The position numbers and the translations under genes were made by a program. A stretch of DNA of 64,000 bases from Corythucha ciliata (lineage: Eukaryota > Arthropoda > Insecta > Hemiptera > Tingidae). The notes under the pieces were generated by a model, which saw only the letters and a list, made by a program, of their open reading frames with translations, searched no databases and was not told the DNA's origin. Shown in pieces: positions 1-11,154 of the stretch (its first letter is position 1; the number at the start of each line of letters is the position of its first letter). The stretch lies in NCBI GenBank assembly GCA_038030265.1, contig CM075942.1, positions 16,574,029-16,638,028 on the forward strand, written 5' to 3'.

Positions 1-38
1 CTTGAGAAACGTTTCAACATTTTAATTCAGACACCTAC

Positions 39-2034
39 CTGATCTTGATCCAGTCGAGGCAATTGGGGCTTCCCATGAGAGTTTCCAAGTCGTCGCGTCC
101 TCGGTAGAATGGCGGCCGCGTGTTGACTCTCTGAGGCGGGGCGATGATAAGTCCGACGGGAACGTAGCGACAGAGAAACGATAGCCACTCGAGAAGAAAA
201 CGGCGAGTGGTTTCAACACCTCTGGTGTCCGAGCCCCAGTGCTCGAGGCCGTAGTGGACGAATTTCTTTAGAATGTCCAAACGTTCTGAACTGGTCGGGT
301 CGAGGTGTTTTCGTTGTTTGAGTTCTTGAAAAATCCATGGTTTCATGAGAGCTCCACGACCGATCATCACGCCCTTTACAGTTGGGCACGTTTCCTTTAA
401 AAACAAAAAATGTCCCAAATTAGCTGTTCGACAGACATTTGAGGGCAATCAACTCACCAACAATTTCTCATAGTCACAGTACGATATGACGTCACCATTA
501 CCAAAAACTGGCAGAGGGTCCGCCGCTCGGGCGCACTGTTCAACATAGTCCCAGTCCGCCGTTTTAGTGTACCTCTGCTCCCTTGACCGGCCGTGAACTG
601 TGACTAGAGAAACTCCAGCCTCTCGGAAAGAAGGCATCAACTCTCGTGCCACAGGCTGCTTACTACTCGCCCCCATTCTTGTTTTGACCGTCAACGGAAT
701 GTCTAACACACGCGACATAGAGTTGAGCGTTATTTTGAGAACGCGCGTTCTTTGCAGCATACCACTGCCGATTCCCTGTTGTATAATAAGGAGTTGTGGG
801 GGGGGGGAGAGGAGAGAGGTCTTAGTCCAAGAGGACGAGAGCAAGCCTTTAAAAAAAATCCCACCTGCCTGTAGAGATCATCAATGGGACACCCCAGATT
901 GACATCGATGAAATCCAACGAACAATTCTCTTGTAGAACTTGCGCCGCTTTGGTCATGACGTGGGGGTTACTCCCAGCGATCTGAAACGACCACGTGCGG
1001 CGTAAATACGATGATTTTTTTGTTTTCTTTCCCCCGTTCTTACTTGAACTCCGAACAAATCCTCCGACTCGTGACGTTTGACCAAACTCCATTCTTTAGT
1101 CTCACCCTGGAGTAGAACGGTAGCCAACGCCATTTCTCCGCACGTAACGTCAGCGCCATACTCTTTACAAATCCTCCTAAACGGCAGATTCCCTAAAGTC
1201 GTCAAAGGGGATAGGTAAAGTTTATTGGTCCAGTCGATCTGCAATTTTTTTTTAAATGTTTGAGTTTAAAGATATTAATGAGGGGGGGCGCTATGCACCT
1301 TTTTCTTTTCCGAGTCTCTCAACTTCACCAGATCACCGTCACTATCAGTCAATTCGGGCGTTTCTTCGTTATTCCTCGGAAATAATTTGTCGACGGCGCT
1401 TATTACATTTTCAGATTTACTCAAATCGTACTGTTTCTTCCTTAGTTTCACTTGGATCGCCATCATACTGCCGTTGAGAACGTGCGGTTCACTCGAATCC
1501 CACACGGCTCGTCGTCCTTCATCCACCAGGTTCACACCGTTCTCCGCGTCGAAATGACTCGACGAAAAACGACAGGCAACCCCCCACGGACAGTATCCAC
1601 GAACGTCGTACACATAGCACGTCGCTCCTAAATCGGGCGGTTTCACTTCGAGATAGCGTTTAACGTCATGTAGGAATGGACAGTTGGTCTTTGTACAGGA
1701 CAGTGGCCGAGTTGAATCAGCCACTCGGGAACAAATTGTTGATGATGCTGTGTTTTCTAGGGGATTGAAAGGTTTTCTGGACTTGTTTTGACCTAAAAAA
1801 AAAAAAAAAAATAGACTTAATGGGTGGACTTATTGTAAATGGTGGGCGGGGGATAAAACCTTTGAATTTAATTTTTTTACGGCGCCTGTTAGAATCCCCG
1901 TCCGGGTCATCTTCGTTTTGTTTACGTTTACCTGACTCCTCCGGACCACCCGAGAATTTGTTTTTGTCATTATCAGCGACGCAGTCTATACTAAGGACGC
2001 GTTCGTGGTCCTTTATGACGTATCTGGGAAACAT
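39..2034 (-). CDS. DUS3L: tRNA-dihydrouridine(47) synthase [NAD(P)(+)]-like, DUS3L, 3' end outside the window
   Basis: Flavoenzyme that reduces uridine to dihydrouridine in tRNA (position 47 in the family) and some mRNAs. Six exons splice in frame with GT-AG introns: 2034-1860, 1792-1299, 1238-1044, 981-865, 775-458 and 394-39, giving about 551 residues. Residues 79-138 hold two CCCH zinc fingers: C79, C91, C96, H100, then C117, C126, C132, H138. The TIM-barrel domain starts at [18 protein letters not shown]. It holds the catalytic-cysteine motif NLGCP, the VKTR strand and the substrate and flavin segment [11 protein letters not shown], all seen directly. The last exon ends at DWIKI plus a split codon, about 30 codons short of the usual C-terminus, so the 3' end lies left of base 39. 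The exon 1/2 junction rebuilds the conserved GQNK. The start is the weakest point: 2034 is the first ATG in the open frame, but the frame stays open to about 2115 and an upstream exon is possible. The 20-80 base introns are typical of compact arthropod genes. Confidence 0.93.
458..981 (-). CDS. DUS3L: DUS3L exons 4-5: catalytic core of the TIM barrel
   Basis: Exon 4 (981-865, 39 codons) carries [15 protein letters not shown], which contains the catalytic cysteine of the Dus family. Exon 5 (775-458, 106 codons) carries [10 protein letters not shown] and [15 protein letters not shown], the conserved lysine and histidine segments, then FGNGDVIS, part of the FMN phosphate-binding region. Both exons are flanked by canonical splice sites and keep the frame. 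The intron between them (776-864) holds a run of nine G on the plus strand. No inactivating change was seen, so the enzyme is predicted to be functional. Confidence 0.9.
1299..1792 (-). CDS. DUS3L: DUS3L exon 2: tandem CCCH zinc fingers
   Basis: This exon encodes the RNA-binding CCCH pair. The acceptor follows a poly-T tract (AG at 1794-1793), and the first two bases complete a glycine codon with the upstream exon. The donor is GTGCAT after the KKK end of the linker. Finger 1 has spacing C-x11-C-x4-C-x3-H, slightly different from vertebrate DUS3L. After the fingers comes an acidic, poorly conserved linker of about 80 residues, as in the family. The following intron is only 60 bases. Confidence 0.88.
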
Positions 2035-2099
2035 GACCAGAATCAGCTCAATAAGGTTTGCGGTGAAGGATCCCTCAGCTTGAACGCCAAGCACTCTAA

Positions 2100-2359
2100 A
2101 TAGGTCCGATCAGTGAAATTGACCATACTGTAAACAGTTGGCTCTCCTCTGAAACTGGACATTTTGCTCCATAAACTATTCGTTAAAGGTCATAATGTCC
2201 TGGAATTTGAATTACTGGTCCAACAAAATAAGACCCCACCCCATCAAAAGTTGGCTGTTCATCCAAGAAACATGGACGTGGACGTAAATTTTCTGCCGAA
2301 AAACAGATTTCCCACAGAAAAAAAAGACATTTTTTGTTGACATACTATCTCTACTTTAG
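2100..2359. other. 5' flank of DUS3L
   Basis: AT-rich DNA upstream of the first assigned DUS3L exon. It may hold the promoter or an unassigned 5' exon on the minus strand. No TATA box with correctly placed initiator and no conserved peptide was recognised. Confidence 0.4.
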
Positions 2360-3130
2360 GGGAAACAAATTGTGAATCAATAATTTCGCTTTTGAAAGTG
2401 ATTATACGTGTCACTGAATGACTAATCAGACTAGTCAGTCATTAAACAAATTTCGGAACCAAATAGCCACTGGATTGCAACATTGGAGTCGAGTCGACGC
2501 GAAATTGCCACATTCGGGGTCAAAATCTGCAACATTGCCAGTTTTGGGCCTAAAAAAATATGCAAAATTGCAAGTTTTGGATCTAAATATCCGCGAAATT
2601 GCCAGTTTCTGGTACTACTTTTCGCGAAAAATTTCACGTTTCGGGCTTCCTTTCCAGTAAGCGTGGAACTCGGGCAAGCCGGTCACGAAAGCGTCACAAA
2701 TTTAATGAATATCCGAAAAATTTCAATGCGACATTTTCGAGGCAAATATCCGCGAAATCGCATGCTTCAGGGTTTTTCTCTAGTGACCACGGAATCTAGG
2801 CTAGCCTGCCCCAACAGCGGTCAAAGCCTAGTAAATATAGCCACGGAATTTCGGATCCAAATATTAGCGAAATTACCCGTTTCTGGGGGTTAATTTTCGC
2901 GAATTTGCGTGTTTCGGGGGTTTTACTTTCAGTGAACGCGGAACTCAGGCTAGCCGGCCACGACAGCTTCCACAGTCTAACAAATAGCCGACAGCATGCA
3001 TTATTTTGGAAGCAAATATTCGCGAAATTGGTCGTTTCTGGCTAAAAATCGCGAAATTTAAGCAAGTTTAAGGTCTTAATTTCAGCGAAATCGCATTGTT
3101 CAGGTTTTTTAGTGCATTTCATTCTGAAAA
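2360..3130. repeat. Dispersed repeat with degenerate ~30-base internal units
   Basis: The left end carries ACGTGTCACTGAATGAC followed by an AAACAAATTTCG segment. Then come many diverged units of roughly 28-35 bases of the type CGCGAAATTGCCAGTTTC..TCTAAATAT. Longer units containing a GGAACTC.GGCTAGCCGG.CACGA core recur about every 250-300 bases (about 2660, 2790 and 2935). The same end and the same units occur inverted at about 33580-34480, so this is an interspersed family. The open frames here are products of the repeat, not genes. Confidence 0.75.
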
Positions 3131-3236
3131 TGCACTATTGGTCTCGTCGTGATGGTGGCAAACATGGGTCATGTGATGGGTTTTTTTCACGTTTCAGAAC
3201 CTCTAGAACACGAATTCAGTGGTCTCCAGGATTCAT

Positions 3237-3252
3237 ATGTATATATATATAG
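3237..3252. repeat. AT microsatellite
   Basis: Short (TA)n tract immediately upstream of the 296-bp tandem repeat. Confidence 0.8.
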
Positions 3253-3280
3253 GTTTATTTATAAGCTTATGGCCGTTTTC

Positions 3281-4085
3281 TTGTTAGCACGATAACTCTC
3301 GAAGAAATTAATTTAGCGGAACGCGCTTTGGCACAAAAATCAGAAGTCATAAGACCCCGGTCGGTATTGCATTTGGGCCAAATCGGTCGAGGTGGAGGGG
3401 GAGAAAATAGGGGTTGAAATGGTCAAAAAATCACTATAAATCGCCAGTTGATTCTAGAAGCGTCATATTCAGTACGTATACTCCATGTTAGAGTAGCCTT
3501 TGATTCCCATTTTAATTTTTTGAAAAATTCGAAGGGGAGGGGGTGTTGCCCCCGGAGTGGAAGTAAGAGTGTGGTCTTGTTAGCACGATAACTCTCGAAG
3601 AAATCAATTTAGCGGATCGCGCTTTGGCACAAAAATCAGTAGTCATAAGACCCCGGTCGGTATCGCATTTGGGCCAAATCGGTCGAGGTGGAGGGGGAGA
3701 AAATAGGGGTTGAAATGGTCAAAAAATCACTATAAATCACCAGTTGATTCTAGAAGCATCATATTCGGTACGTATACTCCATGTTAGAGTAGCCTTTGAT
3801 TCCCATTTTAATTTTTTAAAAAAGTCGAAGGGGAGGGGGTGTTGCCCCCGGAGTGGAAGTAAGAGTGTGGTCTTGTTAGCACGATAACTCTCGAAGAAAT
3901 CAATTTAGCGGATCGCGCTTTGGCACAAAAATCAGTAGTCATAAGACCCCGGTCGGTATTGGATTTGGGCCAAATCGGTCGAGGTGGAGGGGGAGAAAAT
4001 AGGGGTTGAAATGGTCAAAAAATCACTATAAATCACCAGTTGATTCTAGAAGCACTATATTCGGTACGTATACTCCATGTTGTGA
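3281..4085. repeat. 296-bp tandem repeat, 2.7 copies
   Basis: Units start at TTGTTAGCACGATAACTCTC at 3281, 3577 and 3873, so the period is exactly 296 bases in both intervals. The third copy is truncated near 4080. Adjacent copies differ at only a few positions, including AATTAATTTAGCGGAAC versus AATCAATTTAGCGGATC. Each unit contains GACCCCGGTCGG and a GGAGGGGGTGTTGCCCCCGG palindrome. No coding frame was recognised. Confidence 0.92.
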
Positions 4086-4518
4086 ATTTTTCGAAAAAGT
4101 CAAGATGGTGGGTGGTCCTTCCGGTGTGGAAGTGTAAAAATAGCGTTGAACTTCGCTAGTTCATCTTAGCGCTCTAAAATTCGACTCAATATTTTAATGT
4201 AACGAAAGCCCTGGGTTCCATTGAGATTTATCGAAAACTTTGATGGGGGAGGGTGAAATGGGGATGAAATTTTAAAAAAAGCTTAAATTCACACGTTTAG
4301 GTATTATAAAATACGGCACAAAAATTTAATATAACAAAGCCCTTGGAAAACTACCGAAACTTTTCGACATTTTTGAAGAGAGGGTGGTGAAAATAGAGGA
4401 AGAAGTTCGGCTTAATGAAACAAATTATGGTATGTATCAAAATTAATACTTCTGGGACGGCTTAGGGTATCCGTATACGGAATGAAATGCACTCTTTCCG
4501 ACCGCCAGCTGCCGGAGC

Positions 4519-4560
<42 letters not shown>

Positions 4561-4800
4561 TGAGCGCAGACCCTTGGGTTAGCCGCCCAAGACCGACCAT
4601 AGCCTGACGAATAGCCGTGTAATTGCAATGTTTAGAGCTCAATTATTTGTGAGTTAAAAAGTTCAGGTCTTAATTTGAGCAGAATTACAAGTTTCCTAGC
4701 TGAATGTCGGAGCATAGTGGCAAGTTTCCGATCTCAAGTCCAGCAAAAATGCAAGTTTCATGTCTTCATTTCATCGAAATTGCAAGTCTCGGGTCCACTC
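4086..4800. repeat. Continuation of the dispersed repeat, with a 40-base poly-T
   Basis: A poly-T tract of about 40 bases ends at 4558. It is directly followed by another copy of the GTGAGCGCAG..TTAGCCG unit seen at 2660-3000. Units of the type AAATTGCAAGTTTC follow at 4680-4790. This suggests the family spans 2360-4800 with the 296-bp array inside it. Confidence 0.5.
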
Positions 4801-6627
4801 GTGTTTCGGGTTCCCTCGACTTGCCCTAACTCGTAGAAGAAGAAGAGACGCTTACATAAGTAGGCGCACATGTAGGCTGCACATCACTGTTAAGGAACTA
4901 CTGGCGGTCGCCTCTCTGGGAACCACAGGAACCTCATACCCAAGTGTCCAGCCACCACAGTGACCCGTGGGCGACCGCTAGACTTACCCATTCGATCCAA
5001 CCCATGTCGCCGCATTCATTCATTCGCTCATACATTGTTGAGTCGAAAACGATCGCGGGCTCAGAGGAGTGCGAAAAGATGCCCAGCGTTTAGTCTTGAG
5101 CTAGTTACGCCCGTGTCTCTTGGGACAGCCTGACCCAAGGAAGCTCATCTTTCTGGTTGAGGCGTAGAATATTGAAGGACGACATTTGATCCCAAGCGCC
5201 GTGGACCAGGAGGACGAGACAAGGAGAGGCCAATCCTGGTTTGACTATACTTCCGGTCATGAAGGGCAAGGGCAGGGGTATCAAGTGGGCACCAGATGTA
5301 TTTTTTTTCTCTAGCCTGCACCAAGTGTTGAATAGCACGACCCTAATGGTGCTATTACACGTGAGAGTGAATCCCAAGAGTTGAACTCTCTGAGAGTGCC
5401 AGGTACGGGCATGCGGCAGAAGGGGAGAACTCTCTGGCCCGTTTAGACTAGCGAATTAAGCTCTCGAGAGCTAAAAACTCTCAAATGTAAACGCAGCTTA
5501 AGCCCCGGGGTTACGACCAATCAACAATTTGCTCCGGCTCCTAAATATATTCATGCCAGTAGTATGTTCACCAGTTTTCTGGGTTCCGTCTCAGACACCG
5601 GTCAACAATATTGTTGATTGAAAATTGGATGGGGAACCACTATTAGGTTTCTCCTGGGGCAAGCCGAAGCCGGGCAACCAATATTTGAACGTGATATCAA
5701 CAAGATAGTCGGCTCTTTTTGCGCAGAAGGCGCATGAAGCTTCTCACATCATTTTCATCATTGGTCAAAAAGGGCCAACAGTAACCTTCCACCAACACAA
5801 AAATTATGTAATCCTCAATTAAAGTACGACCGGCAAATAGTATTTAGTAGTGCCGACGCAGAACCCTTCCGTAATAGGACACTTCATTTTAAGTAAGCAT
5901 AACGTAAATTAAGGATTTTCCAATTATGTAAAGCTGGCTAGTACTCACTCAGGTTTTATGAAATTCTCATCCATCGCATCGCATCAGTTATCGGGCGAAA
6001 AAAGTTCCACCTGAAATAACGTGGGATTAATTACGTAAATCGTAATTATTTTTATTGTCAACGTAGCGGGGCACACGTACAAAAATTATCGCCAATTTTT
6101 CTATTAATGATGATAAAGTGCACGAGGGACAGGGACCGCGATAAAGGGGAGAGGCGCGCGAACGGGAAGGCCTGACAGGTGGCGCCCTGAACAATGGTGG
6201 GTAAACGGTGAAACTACACGATCAATGGAACGGCCACCAGACCTCAAACTCAAAATCTCGAAATTCTGCCCCAAAATTCAAATAAACTGAAAATTCGATA
6301 ATTCACTCGAATTTGTCCCGGAAACGAGCTGTTTTTACCACCAAAAACTAAATTCATCACTAAAAATCTGAACGATAATGTTCGCCAATAACTAGAGATG
6401 TATCTCCGATTGCCCAGAATCCTAATTGCTGAGACAACAAAACAATCAAAATTGCACACAAAAAAATAAAATAAATAAGTTCATATCTAGGCAGTTAGCT
6501 ATAGAAATAGCATAATTTTAAGCCGAAAACTAAAGGATTTTCTCCCGAGTTAGGTTTGTTCCCATGGGCGGAGATAGCCGATATTCCTTGTTAAGCTTCA
6601 GTCCTAATATGACTGGGAATAATGATC
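4801..6627. other. Intergenic DNA, no gene recognised
   Basis: The part at 4830-5470 is less AT-rich and has a 90-codon minus-strand frame at 5105-5377 with no recognisable family. From 5500 the sequence is AT-rich and unremarkable, including an A/T-rich stretch at 5800-6120. Confidence 0.4.
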
Positions 6628-6950
6628 AATTTATTTGGCTGCATAGGCTCCACACAACGCAAACATAGAGCTTTACGGGCCTTTAGCCCCGCTATATGTT
6701 TGCGTTGTGTGGAGTCTATGCAACCAAACAAATTCCCTCCAAAAATGAAGCATTTTGATAGGTTGCATAGACACCACACAACGAAAACATAGAGCTTGTG
6801 ATACGGTATTGTGATTGAGCTTGTGCTCTATGCTATGTGTCTGTGGAGCCTATGCAACCTATTAAAATGCTTCATTTTTCGAAGGAATTAATTTGATTGG
6901 TTTCATACACTCCACAGGCGCATAACGCCCGTTAACAAGCTCCCGGCTTA
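6628..6950. mobile_element. Tandem cluster of foldback miniature elements (TTAA family)
   Basis: Contains at least two and a half copies of the foldback family described at 42507-42643, in both orientations. Diagnostic segments are GTTGTGTGGAGTCTATGCAACC with its reverse complement and the central AAAAATGAAGCATTTTGATAGG, seen at about 6741 and inverted at about 6865. The copies lie back to back, so the cluster would fold into several overlapping stems. Confidence 0.8.
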
Positions 6951-6952
6951 AA

Positions 6953-7214
6953 GCGCCCCATTCACTATGCGATTGCCTGCAGGCCGTCGCCTCAAGAGGC
7001 GACCGTCCGGCCAAAATCGACGGGCAACATACACTGTCAGTCAACGATCTCATGTCCGATCCTAGCCAGTCCTACCGCCACACACCTTCAGTTTTCACGG
7101 ACTGCAGGTGGACTGCGGTCCATGGCCTTCAGATTAACTGAAAATGTGTGGGTAACCCCGGTCGACGGCCTCACGATTGCCTTCAGTTAAACTGACAGTG
7201 TATGGGGCGCTTAA
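6953..7214. mobile_element. ~260-bp TIR element inside the foldback cluster
   Basis: Bounded by TTAAAGCGCCCCATTCACTA on the left and the inverted TGTATGGGGCGCTTAA on the right. The similarity continues inward to the GGCCGTCG segment. TTAA at the ends suggests a piggyBac-type target preference. No internal coding sequence. Confidence 0.7.
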
Positions 7215-7932
7215 GGCCCGTTCACAAGCTCTATGTATGCGTTCTGCGGAGATTATGCAACCAAACAACAATTTTTATTAGTCCGGGAGCCCACCGTGCC
7301 GTATGAAAAATCCGGGTCATTTGATCGAGTCTGGCACCTACGCAGGACGTTTTTTATGGTCTAGGAGATGACACTTCTGAGATTGCCAGACATTTTCCGT
7401 GGGAAAGGTGCTCATACAACAGAACTATCTGTTGGCAAACACACCTTTGGCCTGCGTGAAAACGGCTGACAAGTGTAAAAATTTATTCTTCGCAAACAAT
7501 AAGCAGGAAAACCACCATAGCCATCCAATTTCGAATGAAACCCTGGCGACTAGTGTGCCTCGAAATTTCACATTTTCTAAAGCTCGTTGACGGCGCTATT
7601 TGCAATAAAATTGGATGGCGGTGTTGGTTTTCGTAACGTGTTGGATGAGGGTAACGACTTTTTACTTTCGCCAGCCGTTTTCAAACCATCAACACCTAGC
7701 TCGGTGAGAATCTGTCCCACGGAAAATGTCTGGCGGTCTGGCGATCTCAGAAGTGTCATCTCCTAGACCAAAAAAAACAAACGTCCTGCGTAGGTGCAAG
7801 ACGCGATAAAATGACCCGGATTTTTCATACGGTGGGTTCCCGGACTACGTTGTCTCGAAAAATGAAGCATTTTAATAGGTTTAGTGGACTTAGTAGACTC
7901 CACAGAACACATACATACAGCTCGTGAACGAT
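7215..7932. mobile_element. Foldback element copy split by a nested insertion
   Basis: The left half is GGCCCGTTCACAAGCTCTAT to 7278. The right half resumes at 7848 with CTCGAAAAATGAAGCATTTT and ends near CTCGTGAACG. A 565-bp element sits between the halves, so this copy was already present when the second element inserted. Confidence 0.8.
7281..7845. mobile_element. 565-bp foldback element with TA target duplication
   Basis: Ends are GTCCGGGAGCCCACCG and its inverted copy CGGTGGGTTCCCGGAC, each flanked by TA (7279-7280 and 7846-7847). The inverted arms extend over 100 bases (ATGAAAAATCCGGGTCATTT, GGAGATGACACTTCTGAGAT), and weaker pairing continues inward to CCATCCAATTT/AAATTGGATGG. The TA duplication fits a Tc1/mariner-type mobiliser. 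No transposase remains inside. Confidence 0.88.
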
Positions 7933-7970
7933 GCCTAAAAAATGTGTCTCTGTGTGCTGGGCTTTAAACG

Positions 7971-8188
7971 TATACGTACATACGGTGAGGATTTCCTGTT
8001 TAGGCCAACCCCACCAGCCGGCTGGAGCGTTTGGACCTAGCTTTGACATCAGTTTAAAGTCACCTTGAAGTCGCCACACATCAGTTGAAGTTGCGCAGTC
8101 AACCTCAACTGATGTCGAAGTCTGGGCACACGCTCCGGCTGGCCGGTAGAGGTTGGCCTCAACGGGATATTTCACCGTGTGTACGTAC
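7971..8188. mobile_element. 218-bp palindromic miniature element
   Basis: The left arm TACGTACATACGGTGA pairs with TCACCGTGTGTACGTA on the right. Further in, AGGCCAACC..CAGCCGGCTGGAGCGT pairs with ACGCTCCGGCTGGCCGG..GGTTGGCCT. The whole element is close to a perfect foldback with a small loop near 8080. Confidence 0.85.
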
Positions 8189-8189
8189 C

Positions 8190-8999
8190 CTGTAGGAGTT
8201 AAAGAGTCTGGGGGAGAGGCTTCAGGAAGGATAGCCTGGGGGGGGGGCTACAGAAAGTTTTGGGCTATAGGACCAAAGCCCCCCTCTATCTCCGCCCATG
8301 TTTGTTCCTTCCAGAAAGGAAATTTGGACTCCATATATATCTGCCTATTCACCTGACTCCTCGCACACTGTCAATTTTGGCGCAGGGCCCGTTGTTTTGG
8401 AGGTGAGAGTGTGTGTTCAAAGGCTGATAAGGTTGCCCAAATTCTGGCCAGGCCATGTAATTGGTGGCTTTGTCTCAGAATCTTATTTTTTCTCCTCAAA
8501 AACGGTCGAGAAACGGCCCAAGAAACATTGACGTGAACGTGTGACTTCTTAGCGACGGATTTATATTTCCACGACCGATTACATTACTGATCAGGTTTTT
8601 ATGCATATACGTGGGAGAATTGATCCCTGGAAATCCGACAAATATAATTAAAAAACTTCCAATTTAACCACAGAATATTAATCTTGGGTCCCAAAGCTAA
8701 TAATCGAGTTATAGAAACTGACTTTTCGGTTATAGCACTAGCTTTTATGTCTCAAAAAATGAATGCTAGGCCATAAAACTGAACATGTTTGTTCGGAATC
8801 CATGTGAAGCGTAATTGAGCTTAAAATACAAAATACTTTGCTCCTTAACCGACAATGTTGTTCAATTAGTGGAAAATTGGTCAGGAAACATGAAATTTTT
8901 TCGTAAGAATCTCACCTAAGAATCTACACAATTTATGTGTAGCCTCAATAATCCCCTCTTTCTGGGTAGAAGTGAAAAAAAAGAACCGCTTATTTTCGC
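8190..8999. other. Intergenic AT-rich DNA
   Basis: No gene recognised. A G8 run lies near 8240. Two open frames at 8153-8531 have low-complexity translations and no splice support. Confidence 0.4.
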
Positions 9000-9540
9000 C
9001 GCTATTTTCAAATTAAAGCTGATCTGGCACGTCAGAAACCAATTTCACCGGGCTGGTATCCCCTAAAAGCCAATTTCACAATTTTTGTGAAACAAAAAAT
9101 GTGTAATCACATTAAATATACATTAAAAATGTGAATTTAGCTCCTTCAAACACCAAATTTTGTAGAATTGCTTCGTTAAAAACGAGATTAGCGGCACAGG
9201 TGCACCCTGTAAAAAGAATTTCAGTGGCTTTTGCTGCTGCAAAAGCGTAATTTTGCGCTGTTGATCAATTCAAAAAGCAAATTCGCGGTGTTAGGTCAGT
9301 ATAAAAAATAATTTGACAGATTGAATGCTATAAAAAAAGAAATGAATTTTGCTGGGTTGGACCATCCAAAACCAATTTAGCGGGAATGGTTCACTCAAAA
9401 AAGAAAGTAATTTCGCGTTCGACTTCTTAAAAAGCGTAATTTCGCAGAGTTGGCTCGTTCAAACGCAATATCGCGAGGCTGGTCAACTGAAAAAACGCTG
9501 CAAATTTGACACATGGGTTTATCATTCACGAATGTAGCCA
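9000..9540. repeat. Array of degenerate ~30-base units
   Basis: Repeated diverged units of the form AAAAAGCGTAATTTCGCAGAGTTGG..TCAAA. Each has an AATTTCGC/AATTTGGCG-like core and an A-rich spacer. At least a dozen units are visible. Similar cores occur at 2400-3100, 16200-17150, 26750-27250 and 46780-47190. Confidence 0.65.
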
Positions 9541-11154
9541 GATCCGGCTTGAAATTAATTGAAAATCGACACCCAACAGCCCTATGATCTCAAAACATTT
9601 GAAAATCCCCATTTTTGACCCGCTTTTGGCCCATGAAAACTGAGGGAGTTAGTTAGTTAGGACCAACTAGATCGCAAATGGTGTCTATGCGCGAAAGAAC
9701 GAGTTTTTCTCATGCTAAGGCAAGATTTCTCGGGGCTATGGCTCAATCCGAGATTTATGTACCTCGTCTACAGACCGAATGCTACTAAATTGTCACTTTA
9801 TTGACAATTTCTAACACACAAATTAGGCTACGGTTACTATGCATGCGATTTCTGACGAGTTCTAACGAAGGGAAACTTGCATGAATGCCCGATTTGGGAG
9901 AAAAGTATACCGGTGAATTGGCATATGCGGACGAGGATATCAACGGTAGTTGCAGCCCGATTGGTGCGTGTGGTAATTTTTAAATAAATTTCAAATTTCT
10001 CCGGGAGGGGATGGATGGTACGAGGGAAAATGACGTCAATGTGCAGTTGTGAAGCATTTGAGTGAACTCTAAAACGTTTTGTTTACAAATAACAAGAAAA
10101 ATTGAACCCCATAAAACGCCACGTCTTCCCTCCTCTTCACAACACCATCCATAACTGCCCTTTGACTTTGACGTAATCCAACGCCCCACTCAAATTATTT
10201 TTTTTAAATCGCCTTAAAAAAACCCTTAATTGATTTCAATGTTTAATGTGGGCAATTGTCTTGTTGAAGAGCCCTCTTCAAGAAACACCAGTGCTCGAAA
10301 AATTCACTTGAACAAACAAACAACTGTTTTTCAATGAAAGTGATTACTACGGGAGAGAAATCCTCGTCAGAATACGTACGTCGTCGTTGGAACGATTTGA
10401 GCGCTTAAACTAATTTAAAATTTTAATCAGAATTCGTCCGAATTTGCGGTTATTTCGCTATCTAAAGTGAGGGATGTGGAGAGTTTACACACAGACGTTG
10501 ACAAATTGATTATTTGTGCGTACGAGAGAACAGGTGTTTGTGGGACATGAGGGACAAAATTATCACTACAGATATATTTATCGGCTAAAGTGGGAGTGGG
10601 CGAAAGGCTTCTGTACTCATCATCAGCAGTACCTAAGTAATTTTTTTGGCCTAGAAAAAGAAAGTGGTTTTTTAGGGACGAGAATGAACTGGGACAGGCG
10701 AAGCCGAAGCCTAGCCGTGCCAAACCATTTCTTAGGCATAAAATCATAGCCAACCTGTGTTTTGACGAAATAACGGAAAATTGGAGAACTTCCGATCCTC
10801 TCTGCGCTTCGAGTGTTTCTGGTGTTGGAAAAACTCGACAAACTTTTGAAGTTGGTCCTATATAATTATTCTTGAAACACCATTTCGAAATCTCCTGTCG
10901 TCCTTACTGCTGAATAAATGGCTCAATCTCATATTTTCCATTTCACGCTATTCATAAGTTAAAACTTAATCAAAGGATTGTCAAGAAAATGCAGATCAAT
11001 TTCGTGCATCTTGGTTGGGTGGCACAAAGTTCTGACAAACGATCATAATAGAAACGCGTGTAGTGGAACCACCCTTTGTTCTGACGAGGATTTCGGACAA
11101 ACTCGTCAGAGCAAATTTTCGCCAGAAATCGCATGAAAGCCTAATCATGTTCAC
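9541..11154. other. Intergenic DNA, no gene recognised
   Basis: AT-rich. Overlapping frames on both strands at 10427-10841 read through each other and show no family resemblance or splice structure. Confidence 0.4.

Noticed and set aside
4412..4642. Frame with a poly-lysine core
   Set aside because: It is simply the reverse of the 40-base poly-T tract.
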